A DNA stretch of 64,000 nucleotides from Rhodocyclales bacterium (lineage in GTDB: Bacteria; Pseudomonadota; Gammaproteobacteria; Burkholderiales; Rhodocyclaceae): assembly GCA_016235805.1 (NCBI GenBank), contig JACRIY010000097.1:1-64000 (forward strand). The letters are read 5' to 3'. The notes below the pieces were generated by a model. It was not told the DNA's origin, made no database searches, and worked only from the letters and a program-made list of their open reading frames with translations. The stretch's first letter is position 1. The number at the start of each line of letters is the position of its first letter. This document shows, piece by piece, positions 48,587 through 57,893 of this stretch. A program made the position numbers and the translations under genes.

Positions 48587-51500
48587 ATGATCGAACTGCA
48601 CGAGTGGAACGAGGGCTTCACGCCGGTCGGCGACGCTCGCGAGGCATGGCCGGTTAGCCGTCGATCGTTCATCGGCGCGGGGATAGCGACCCCAGCTTTG
48701 CCACTCCTGCTCGCGCCTATGCCGAGCACGGCCGCGTTGCTAAGTCGCCGCACCTGCGGCTCGAGCCTGCGCTTCGTCGAGGACCGGCGAAGCGTAACCG
48801 TCACCTGGTATCCGGCCCTTGAAGCTGACCCTTCCGCGAAAGTGACCGACGCGTCGCGGGCGGCGGTATGCCCGGCGCCTGCCTCAGCGGCTTCCGGTGC
48901 GACGGCTCGGTCCTTGCGCCTGACCCGTAAGGCGTTCGGTCCCGATGCGAAATTCCGGCTGCGCCTGGATAAGGTCGATGACAAGGAGCCCGATGTCGTC
49001 TACACGCTGGAAGTGACCAACGTTCGATTCGGCCAGCTCGCGAATCGCACGATTCGATTTACTTTCGGACATTACTCGACGAATGTCGACAAGGGCCGAT
49101 GGCAGGTCCGGCTAGTGACGTCGATGTGGTCCACGTCGCAGAAACAGAGCGATTCTGTCGATTTCGAGGACATTTCTCTCCCGGCGAGCGAAATCGATCG
49201 ATTGCCGACGCGAAGCGCATTCGACGAGTCGCCGACTGCTTCGGCCGAGTATGCGTTCGAATTGACCGACGTCGACGCTCATGCGGCATTGCGATTGGTG
49301 TTCGGGGACGACCTGCAGGTTAGCGGACCGCTGCGATTCCGATTTGCAACCAACGGCGTGTGGCGTGTCCTTCCGACGGGAACCGACCCGAAGAAGACCA
49401 TCGCGCCCTTGCGGCTCGCCGACGGCGGGCTTAGCCTGGCGGACGGACTGCGCATGGCCTGGTGCGACGCCGACCCGTCGTCGCCCCAGGCGGACGACCA
49501 TGAGGCCAACAGTGAGGCCGACGACACCGCGCTGCCCGGCCAAGCCGCCCGTGAGGGCCGCGTGCCGCCCCGCCGTACCGACAAAGACCCGGTCTTCGTC
49601 GCATGGGGCGAGGTGGCCGAGGGCGACCTGCTGCTGGGCCGTGCCGCGCACACTCCGCGTATTTCGCTCAAAGCCATGACGAGCCGGGCGGCCGCCGCGG
49701 CGCCGGTGCCTGCACCGGCCAAGCCGACGACACCAACCCCAACCCCAGCACCAACCCCAGCACCAGCACCAGCACCAGCACCAGCCTGGCCGCGCTGCAT
49801 GTCGCCCGAAGCCGAGCCAGATTGGACTGTGCGGGCCGGCGACCCCGGCGGCGACCCGCGGCCACCACGGTGGCGCTTCATTCGTCGCGACTGGTCCCTG
49901 AAGCGTTCGTCGGGGGCCCACCCGGCTGGCGTTTCCAGCATTCGAGCAATGTGGCTCGCGACGGTGACCACGCACGATGGACTGCTCGGACCGCTGCGAA
50001 TCGCTGACGGTGTGTTTCAGCGGGCGATCGAATCAGCCAGTACGCCGGCGCCGACTCTGCGTTTCGCGGGGCAGTTGAGCACGACCCGATGGGACATCGA
50101 AACCCGCATCGGGCGAATGCTGGTCATGGGCGCGGCGGGAGACGGCAGCGCCGTCGATCCGAGCACTGCGAGCGCGCGTACGCACCATCCTTCGATGACG
50201 CTGGTCAGCAAGGGCTACGCCGCGGCCCTGTCCTCGCTTGACGTTCCGCTTCTCCTGCTGCGTAGCGACCTAGCGCCCCGGGGCTGCGAATTCAGTGAGT
50301 TCCGCTTCTCGCCGACCGGCCTGCGCATCGTCCACGACCTAGACCTGGCCCGCGCCCGCGCCGACCTACGGATGTCGGACAGCTACCTCTGGCTTGGTTC
50401 CGCCGCCGAGCTCGGCGACCTGCCGCTGGCACACATTGACCTGACGCGCGCGCGCGTTGACGTCGCGAAGCCGGAGAGCTTGGCGCGTCTCGCGTTCCTA
50501 TTCTCCGGCCTCTACCTCGACATCGCGGGCGGGCAGGCCTGGATCAGCGACACCCGCGCCCGCTGCCGCGTCCTACAGCGAGTGGAACCGGGGGCCGACG
50601 GCGCGTCTGCTGTGCTGGACACGCGACCGGTGCTTGTCGTCGAATTCCCGCCGCAGCACGTCTTCGAGGAAGCCGTTTTCCGCCCCGGCGAAGCGCCGCT
50701 GCCCGACGTGCTGCTGCCGGGCGAGCCCACATTCCCCGTCGAGATTCACGGCGCGCCTCGAAACTTCAGCAAGCGGCTGCCCGACTTCCTGCGCGAGCTT
50801 GCCACCTTGGCCACGACCGAGGACCACCTGGCCGTGCGACGCGCCTACGCCGCGTTGAAGCGGAACCGGGATCGGACCTTCGCAGATTTCGCCGACGCGT
50901 TCGAGCGGCGCTGCAACGAGGCGATCGCGAGTGGCGTACTGCCGCCTCCGCCGGATCCGCGCGCCACGGGCAATGCGACCGCGCCGGTGGCGCGCGAGCC
51001 GTCCCTGTCGCCCGCCTATCCGATCTACATCGGCGCAGACGGGCTTCCGCCGGAATTGATGACGATCGGTCGCGCCGCCAACAAGGAGGTGCGCGACGGG
51101 TTAGTGCGCTTGCTGCTCGACGCGTCTTTGCATCGGGCCGGCCGGTTCATCGCGCTGCTGAAGGGCGATGCGCCAGAGCCGGAGGACATCAGCTCTAGGC
51201 TTCTCGACATCGTCAAGTCGGTGCTGGCGTGGAACCCGTTCAAATCCGCGCCCGAACTGCCGATCCCCCCGCGCGACTACGCGCGCCTGCTGGAGCAGGC
51301 CACGAGTGGGGTGCTGCAAGACTACGCTAGCTTCCGCGACTTCTACGCCGAGCAGATGCTGCTGGAGCCCGGTGTTGCGAAGCTGCTGCCGGACGACATG
51401 GAGTTCTTCAGCCCCGGTAACCAGAAGGACCTGGAGTTCATGGATCGCGACGAGCTGCCAAAGCGCCACGCCAAGGTCAAGGCGGCCTACGTCGAACTGC

Positions 51501-54500
51501 TTCGCAATGCGGCAGATCCACTGCCGGTCATGCGCGCCCGCCTGTCAGGAACGTCGCGCCTTGCCTTCCATGTCGACTGTGGCAGCCGTCCGCGCGTAGA
51601 CGTAGAGGGGGGCGACGCGCCCGCCGCGGGGCAGGGCGGTGCGCCCGGCACCCGCCTGCCGTTCACCTTCGACGCGCTGACTGATTGGGCAAATTACGAC
51701 ATGGCCGTGACGCCGCGTGCGCGCCAGCCAGCGGCCTTCGATGCGGGCGGCGTGCTGATCCGTCGAGAGTCCGACGGCGCAGGCGGTGCCGACGACGAGT
51801 CGGTTGGCGCCGACATTGCGATGCTTATTTCGCTGGGCATCCGCAGCGGGCAGGCCCCCCAGCGCCCGCAGCGGGCGGGACGCCCGCGGGATTGGGGAAA
51901 GAAGCTGCGCACGTTGCAGGAGCGTCTGACCGATGTCGAGGCGTCGCTCTCCGCTGTCCCCGACGAACTCCAGACGGCGATCGAGATCCCCGCGCGGCTG
52001 ATCCTCTCGCCCTGTCAGAAGGGCCAGTGGCGCACGCGGCGCGGCAACCTGCCCTGGGCCCGCACGCCCGCGCAGCTGCCGGTGCCGCTGTGGACGGCGA
52101 GCCTGGACGTCGATGCGGTCAACCCGCTAGTGCGGGCCGTCGCCTCGCCCGACATGCGTCCAGAGTTCGTGCGCTTCGGGCTGGACCGCAGCCTATTTGC
52201 CTATCAGCGCACCGCGCCCAAGGGCAACACGCTGCATGCACCGGCGGGCGCGGCGCCGCCGCGGGGACCGCGGGCCCCCTGGACGCTCGGGTTCGAGGAA
52301 AGCGACCCCAACACCAGTGGTATTCAGGCGCTCTTCAAGGCAACGCAGGTCGTCCCGGATGCCAAGAACCGCGACGAGGACTCGATCTGTGCAGGGTCTG
52401 CCGGTGCGACCACCGCGGCCGCGACGTCTGCCGCGTCCGCGGCGGCGTCCTCGGCATCGGCGGCATCCTCGCCCGGGTCGCCGGCGAGCGCGCCCGAGGT
52501 CGATGCGGTCCCCGCGCTGCATCCCCTGGTCGACTATCTGTGCACGCGCGGGATCGACAGGCGGCGCTACCGCGCGAGCGCCGTGTTCCGCTCGACCCTG
52601 GACGCCTACGATCGCCATGAGATTGTGCTGCTCAGCTCGACGTGGGGGCTGCCGGTGCGCGGGAGGCGCGAGAAGACGGGCCAATTGCAGGCGTTGCGCT
52701 TTTCCAGCCAAGTCGAGCTGCCCGAGGAGTGGCGTCTGCTCGACGCGCAGGCCGACACCGCCATCTACCGGCCGCGGGCGCTGAAGGTGCAGGAGCTGTC
52801 GCTCACTGCGCTGGGCGGCACGCTGCGCCACGACAGCGACTTCGTTCCGCCGGCTGCGGCGCGCCACGTCGTCCACGGGCCACTGTTCGACTCGATGTCG
52901 GTGGAACGCTGGCAGCACTGGACGGTGCTGGGCCGCGACGTGTTCGCCGAGGTGGTCTACAAGGGTTACCTGTTTCCAATCGGCCACCGCGCCTCGCTGG
53001 TCAAGCAGACCGAGCGCGTGTTCCTGCGGCCCGCCGGGTCGCCCGGTGAACCGGCCGGTCCCGTGCGCTGCTACCTGCGTCAGCGCATGTTCATCCGCGT
53101 CGCGCGGCCGGATAAGGCCTTCCCCGCGTATGGACAGCCTAACGGCGGGCGTATGTTCCCCGCCGACGTGGTGCAGATGCTTACGCAGACCACGCCGGAC
53201 ATAGTAGATCCGACCGAGGACACCGGACGTGCGGAGCCGCCGGCGCCGGCGCCGGGCGGGCGACTCTGGGCCGACGAGGCTGGGCTGGTGTTCTGGCCGC
53301 GCACGTCGCGGATCGAAGGCGCCGAGGTCGTCTTCGACATGCGAATCCAAAACGCATCGACTCGCGGCAAGCTGATCTTCGTTGACAACGTCGCCGCCAA
53401 CCGCGCCGACCTGATGGACCGCCTCGTGGCCTACTACAACGGTCTGCCGTCGCCCGACCTCACGCCGGACCACCGGGTCGTTCTCGAGACGCCCGACCTT
53501 CAACGGCACCTGCGCACCCTAGATCTGCAGGGTCATTCGCTGCGCTACTGCGACGAGATAAAGCCGGGCAGCGCGTCCCACAAGACGCTTTCTTGGACGC
53601 TCAAGGCGACCGGCGGGGTCGGCATTGGCAACATTGCCCGCGGCCCGAACGAGGTGCTCGTGTTCAACGACTACGAAGGCCCGCTGCTGCAGTTCGATGA
53701 CCCCCTGCTCGAAGGCGCGGACCAGCCGCCCTTTTTCCCGGCGATCCAGACGGCACGCATCCGCATCGACCAAGTCGAGCGACTGACGGGCGGCGTCCCG
53801 CAGACGGCGCTCGCTCAGTTCGAGGGCTGGTACGTGCAGAACGGCTTCGAGCGCAGCAAGCGCACGCAGGAGAAGGATGCGCTCGGCATCTACCTCGACA
53901 TCGTGAACACGGTGACGATAGACATGGGGCGCAGCGGCGACCGTAGCGGGGGCGTGATGCGTCCGGCCGGCGCGGTCATCGCTTTGTCGCGCGAGCGCGG
54001 TCCGCTGACCGGTACCGGCGGCGTCAACACGGCCGGGGTGGTCAGCTCGGTTGTTGGCCAAAACGGCTTCCCGTTGGTACCCCAGCAAGATGCACCGGTC
54101 GCCACGCTTGCCGCGGTGCCGGGCGGGCCAGCCGAACTGCGGGCCAAGCAGGCCTTCGGCAAGTTCTTCGGTGGCAACGGCGCGCTGGACACCAAGCTCC
54201 TCGGGCTGGTATCCATCAAGAGTCTGATCAATTACCTCGACGTCAAGAACGCGGCCGCTGAATTGCCGCTGCTGCGGGAGGCGGTCGAATACGGTATGAG
54301 TGGCGCCGAGGCTGCCGCGGGCGGCCTCCGCACGAACATCATTGCGCCGCTGCACGAGCTGGTGCAGGAACTCACGCGGCAATGGAGGGCGGCGGGAGCG
54401 GGCGTGAACCGGACCTCTGACCGACTCGTCGGCAGCATGGGGGATGTCTTCCCCGACGTCGACAGTGCGCTGCACGACCTGACGAAGGCCCTCTCGGCGA

Positions 54501-57500
54501 GCGCGGCAAACACCGACGACGCGGCAGTCATTGCCTCGCTGTCCGACATCTACGAATGCGGCCGACGTCTCATGGACGCTTGCGGCCGGGTCGCGGCCAA
54601 CCCGCTCGACCAGCTGCAGGTGGCCGTCAAGCGCAAGCTCGCGGGCTTCAACGCGCAGATTGATCGCTTCAACTTCACCACCAGCCAGCTGGATCCGGTT
54701 GCGATCAGGCTTGCCGTGAACGCGTCGTGGGTGAGGCTGCGGGATCGCGTGCTGGATGGCGCGCTCGCGCGGCTTAGCGCGCTTCAGGACAGAGTGCAGG
54801 CGGCCCGCAGAGCACTGGAGGCGGTAGGCGCGAAGGGCGCCGAGGCCCTTGCTCAGGTCGAAGCGGTGAACACACTATTCGTGCAGGCCCGGGCCGAACT
54901 CGGCAAGGCTGTCGACGATGCCGTCAGGACCGCGCCGACCTCCGTCGATGCGCCGCGCCTGCAGGCCGAGGCGCTTCTGCGATCGATGATGGGGATCGCC
55001 GTCGGCGCGCTCCGGAAGGTCGAGCCGCTGCTCGCGTCCGCGCAGGCCGAGCCGGGCAGTGATGCCGACAAGGAACTGAAGGACCTCGCCGCGGCCGTGG
55101 CCTCAGCCCGACGCCACCTTGCCGCTGCCGTCGCTGACCTGTCTTCGCCTGCGCGGGTTGGCAGCTCGCCCTACCAACGCGCGCTGACGAACCTGACCAC
55201 GCTGCTGCGCCTTTCGGCGATGCTGGGTACCCTGGGCGACCGACCGCAGGCGCTGCTTGCGCAGGTCTCCCAGGTTCTAGCGGACGAACTGGCACTCCAG
55301 ATCGGACCGCGCGCGATGGCGCTTCCCCGATCCATCGAGACAGCGCGGGACATCCTCGCGGACGTGCTGGACCCAATTCAGGACGGCGCGAAGCGGGCCC
55401 TGAAGGGCGTCGTCGACGCCACCATGGTGTTTCCGCCGCCGCCTCTGCCCGACCTGCGGGACATAAACGCGCTGGCCCCGGGCCGGTGGCCGGCATCCGC
55501 CGCCGGCGGATCCTCGCTGGTCGCGAGGATCCATGCCGTAGCCGTGATGGTGCACAAGGCGATGCACGACAAAGCGCTGAAGGATCCCGCCTTCCAGCCG
55601 GTGCGCGTCCAGCTCTTGCGCCTGGGCACCGTGGCCCTACAGGCGGAGGTCGACCTGCACAGCGCCGCGGTCGGAGTGCAGCTCTTCACCCAGCAGCTCA
55701 AGAGCCTCGACCAGACGCACCTGCAGGCGGCTATGCAAGCGATCGATGCCGCGTTCAGCGATCTTGAGCGGCTAGGCGAAGTTGCTGTCCGGGCGCTCAT
55801 TAGCCTACGCGACGGGGTCGTTGCGATAGCGTACGTGCAGGCCCGGGACGCGCTGGCAGCGCCGGTGCGGCGCGCATTCGTCTCGGCTCTAAGCTGGTTC
55901 ATCGGCCTGAACACGACGTTGAAGAACCGCGTCGAGGAACTGCTCGCCGACAAGACGCTGGAGTCGCTGTTGCGACCTTCGAAGGCGCTGCTGGACCAAT
56001 ACGAACAGCGACTGACCGAGACGCGCGCCTGGGTCGAGAAGAGCAATGTCGACGACTGGAAGCGTGAGCCGGCCCGGCTGCTGCCCTCGCTTCCCGATCC
56101 GCTCTCCGCGGCTGAAGCGACCGGTGCCCAAGCGGTCATCGTGTTGCGGCGCTCGCTGGCCGACAAGGTGATGGACTTAATCGCGGCACTGATCGAGCCG
56201 GCCGAGGCCGTGACCGGCGAGCTGGTGGCCGCCTTCCGTCCGCTGCTCGTTCCGCTGAAGGGCGCCTATGCCGAACTGGGGATCCAGCGCCAAAACTTGT
56301 TCGATGCCGCCGGCAAAACCGCCGGCCAATTGCTCACCGGTGCCCTGCTCGTCGTCGTCGACAGGAACGCCATCTTCGTGACCGGCAGTCCGCCTGGTGA
56401 GTCCGAGACAGATGCAAGCGTACCCGCCAGGGACCAGCTGCACTGGGACACTGTGTCGCTTACCAACCTGATCGCCGCCGACCCGCTCAAGCTGAAGCCC
56501 GAGGAGCGGCTGCGCGCTGTTGAATTCATGCAGTACCTGGTGACGGGCTGGCGCACTGGGCAATCGACGCCGCTTCGCATTGTCGAGCAACTGAAGCGCC
56601 TGTCGTTGGAGGAGATCCGTGCGCGCCTACTGGCGCTGATCAACTTCGGCGCGATTCGCGAAGAGATTGAGGAGCGCATCAAACTGCTCATTCCCTCGGC
56701 CGCGACGATGGCCTATGACTTCTCGACCACCATGTCGGCTGCTGCCTCGGAAGCCACGGCCGGTGTGTTCCGGCCGCACGAGGGCTGCGCGCTCAGCGTC
56801 AGGACGCGGGCCCGCGTCGACCTGCTCAAGCCGAGCGCGCCGAGCTTCCTGTCGATCGGCGAGCTGGGCGCGTTCGACATCCGGCTGCTCGGGAGCTTTG
56901 ACGCGGTCACGCTGCACTTCAAGGGCGTGCGCTTCACCTCGCGCGGCGGCGCGCCCGAATGCGACCTGCAATACGACGGTTTTACGATCGGCGAAAAGCT
57001 TAAGTACCTGAGCCAGCTGACGCCGTTCTTCGGCTCCAGCGCTGGCAGTGGCGTCTACCTGCAGCCACTCAACAGCGGCATTGGCATCGAGGCGGGCTAT
57101 CGGCTCGACTTGGGCGCCTTTACCGTCGGCAACTTGGCGATCTTCAACGTCTCGCTGAACGCGGCCGCACGCCTGCCGTTTGACAATCGCGGCGCCACAT
57201 TTGTGGCGTCGCTCTCGCGGCGTGATTCGCCCTTCACCATCGCCGTCGCGCCCTACGGCGGTAGCGGCTTCTTCGCGCTGGAGGCGGACACCACGGGCAT
57301 CGTCGGCTTCGAGGCCTCGTTCGAGTACGGTGGTGCCGGCGCCTTCTCGTACGGACCGCTCAAGGGGCAGGGCCGGTTGATGGTCGGAGCCTACATCCGC
57401 AGCCGCCGCGACCACACCGAGATCTTCGCTACTTTCTACGTGGGAGGTTCGGCGTCCATCTGGGTCTTTAACTTCGGTGCATCGCTCTACGTCAGCGCGA

Positions 57501-57892
57501 CCCAGCAGGGTAGCCAGATGGTTGGGTCGGCCACCTACACATTCTCGTTCTCGATGGGCATCGTCGACTACGACTACAGCGTCGCGGTCGGTGTGGAGCT
57601 TAACCTCGACGGTACCGATGGCGACAAGAAGCCGCAGTCGCCGGCAGCGACGACGACCGCCGGCGACGCGGGCGGCTGGCAGGACTACGTGCCTGGCATC
57701 CGGCTAGCCGCGTTCGGCACGCGGCCGCAGGCCGGGCAGACCGCGAAGCCCTCGGCCCCACGCCGGCCGACACCACACGGCAGCAAGGCAAAGCGACGAG
57801 TCGCGACCGCGTGTCAGACGAAGAGCTGGGACACGTACTCGACCTATTTCGACAAGCAGCTGACCGCGAAGGTCCGCAAGAAGGCCTACTGA
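48587..57892 (+). CDS. giant exported protein, Tat-type signal, unknown function
   Basis: This 3101-residue protein begins with a twin-arginine signal (SRRSFIGAGIATPALPLLLA, residues 24-43). Visible parts are a beta-rich N-terminal region, a Pro/Ala/Thr linker (about 365-402), a long mixed region, an Ala/Ser linker (about 1270-1305), a helix-rich stretch (about 1915-2690), and a C-terminal beta-repeat domain (about 2733-3025) with GGSGFFALEADTTG and a glycine-rich FEYGGAGAFSYG. I recall similar C-terminal domains in other uncharacterised giant bacterial proteins. Base use around 48950-49300 is less GC-rich than the neighbours. GAGAGAGG precedes the ATG. Export as a folded giant is inferred. 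Confidence 0.7.
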   Translation: MIELHEWNEGFTPVGDAREAWPVSRRSFIGAGIATPALPLLLAPMPSTAALLSRRTCGSSLRFVEDRRSVTVTWYPALEADPSAKVTDASRAAVCPAPASAASGATARSLRLTRKAFGPDAKFRLRLDKVDDKEPDVVYTLEVTNVRFGQLANRTIRFTFGHYSTNVDKGRWQVRLVTSMWSTSQKQSDSVDFEDISLPASEIDRLPTRSAFDESPTASAEYAFELTDVDAHAALRLVFGDDLQVSGPLRFRFATNGVWRVLPTGTDPKKTIAPLRLADGGLSLADGLRMAWCDADPSSPQADDHEANSEADDTALPGQAAREGRVPPRRTDKDPVFVAWGEVAEGDLLLGRAAHTPRISLKAMTSRAAAAAPVPAPAKPTTPTPTPAPTPAPAPAPAPAWPRCMSPEAEPDWTVRAGDPGGDPRPPRWRFIRRDWSLKRSSGAHPAGVSSIRAMWLATVTTHDGLLGPLRIADGVFQRAIESASTPAPTLRFAGQLSTTRWDIETRIGRMLVMGAAGDGSAVDPSTASARTHHPSMTLVSKGYAAALSSLDVPLLLLRSDLAPRGCEFSEFRFSPTGLRIVHDLDLARARADLRMSDSYLWLGSAAELGDLPLAHIDLTRARVDVAKPESLARLAFLFSGLYLDIAGGQAWISDTRARCRVLQRVEPGADGASAVLDTRPVLVVEFPPQHVFEEAVFRPGEAPLPDVLLPGEPTFPVEIHGAPRNFSKRLPDFLRELATLATTEDHLAVRRAYAALKRNRDRTFADFADAFERRCNEAIASGVLPPPPDPRATGNATAPVAREPSLSPAYPIYIGADGLPPELMTIGRAANKEVRDGLVRLLLDASLHRAGRFIALLKGDAPEPEDISSRLLDIVKSVLAWNPFKSAPELPIPPRDYARLLEQATSGVLQDYASFRDFYAEQMLLEPGVAKLLPDDMEFFSPGNQKDLEFMDRDELPKRHAKVKAAYVELLRNAADPLPVMRARLSGTSRLAFHVDCGSRPRVDVEGGDAPAAGQGGAPGTRLPFTFDALTDWANYDMAVTPRARQPAAFDAGGVLIRRESDGAGGADDESVGADIAMLISLGIRSGQAPQRPQRAGRPRDWGKKLRTLQERLTDVEASLSAVPDELQTAIEIPARLILSPCQKGQWRTRRGNLPWARTPAQLPVPLWTASLDVDAVNPLVRAVASPDMRPEFVRFGLDRSLFAYQRTAPKGNTLHAPAGAAPPRGPRAPWTLGFEESDPNTSGIQALFKATQVVPDAKNRDEDSICAGSAGATTAAATSAASAAASSASAASSPGSPASAPEVDAVPALHPLVDYLCTRGIDRRRYRASAVFRSTLDAYDRHEIVLLSSTWGLPVRGRREKTGQLQALRFSSQVELPEEWRLLDAQADTAIYRPRALKVQELSLTALGGTLRHDSDFVPPAAARHVVHGPLFDSMSVERWQHWTVLGRDVFAEVVYKGYLFPIGHRASLVKQTERVFLRPAGSPGEPAGPVRCYLRQRMFIRVARPDKAFPAYGQPNGGRMFPADVVQMLTQTTPDIVDPTEDTGRAEPPAPAPGGRLWADEAGLVFWPRTSRIEGAEVVFDMRIQNASTRGKLIFVDNVAANRADLMDRLVAYYNGLPSPDLTPDHRVVLETPDLQRHLRTLDLQGHSLRYCDEIKPGSASHKTLSWTLKATGGVGIGNIARGPNEVLVFNDYEGPLLQFDDPLLEGADQPPFFPAIQTARIRIDQVERLTGGVPQTALAQFEGWYVQNGFERSKRTQEKDALGIYLDIVNTVTIDMGRSGDRSGGVMRPAGAVIALSRERGPLTGTGGVNTAGVVSSVVGQNGFPLVPQQDAPVATLAAVPGGPAELRAKQAFGKFFGGNGALDTKLLGLVSIKSLINYLDVKNAAAELPLLREAVEYGMSGAEAAAGGLRTNIIAPLHELVQELTRQWRAAGAGVNRTSDRLVGSMGDVFPDVDSALHDLTKALSASAANTDDAAVIASLSDIYECGRRLMDACGRVAANPLDQLQVAVKRKLAGFNAQIDRFNFTTSQLDPVAIRLAVNASWVRLRDRVLDGALARLSALQDRVQAARRALEAVGAKGAEALAQVEAVNTLFVQARAELGKAVDDAVRTAPTSVDAPRLQAEALLRSMMGIAVGALRKVEPLLASAQAEPGSDADKELKDLAAAVASARRHLAAAVADLSSPARVGSSPYQRALTNLTTLLRLSAMLGTLGDRPQALLAQVSQVLADELALQIGPRAMALPRSIETARDILADVLDPIQDGAKRALKGVVDATMVFPPPPLPDLRDINALAPGRWPASAAGGSSLVARIHAVAVMVHKAMHDKALKDPAFQPVRVQLLRLGTVALQAEVDLHSAAVGVQLFTQQLKSLDQTHLQAAMQAIDAAFSDLERLGEVAVRALISLRDGVVAIAYVQARDALAAPVRRAFVSALSWFIGLNTTLKNRVEELLADKTLESLLRPSKALLDQYEQRLTETRAWVEKSNVDDWKREPARLLPSLPDPLSAAEATGAQAVIVLRRSLADKVMDLIAALIEPAEAVTGELVAAFRPLLVPLKGAYAELGIQRQNLFDAAGKTAGQLLTGALLVVVDRNAIFVTGSPPGESETDASVPARDQLHWDTVSLTNLIAADPLKLKPEERLRAVEFMQYLVTGWRTGQSTPLRIVEQLKRLSLEEIRARLLALINFGAIREEIEERIKLLIPSAATMAYDFSTTMSAAASEATAGVFRPHEGCALSVRTRARVDLLKPSAPSFLSIGELGAFDIRLLGSFDAVTLHFKGVRFTSRGGAPECDLQYDGFTIGEKLKYLSQLTPFFGSSAGSGVYLQPLNSGIGIEAGYRLDLGAFTVGNLAIFNVSLNAAARLPFDNRGATFVASLSRRDSPFTIAVAPYGGSGFFALEADTTGIVGFEASFEYGGAGAFSYGPLKGQGRLMVGAYIRSRRDHTEIFATFYVGGSASIWVFNFGASLYVSATQQGSQMVGSATYTFSFSMGIVDYDYSVAVGVELNLDGTDGDKKPQSPAATTTAGDAGGWQDYVPGIRLAAFGTRPQAGQTAKPSAPRRPTPHGSKAKRRVATACQTKSWDTYSTYFDKQLTAKVRKKAY

Positions 57893-57893
57893 C

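Noticed and set aside
48101..48601. Leftward 166-codon frame in the gap before the giant gene
   Set aside because: Arg/Pro/Ser-rich, no ribosome site and no recognisable family; probably chance.
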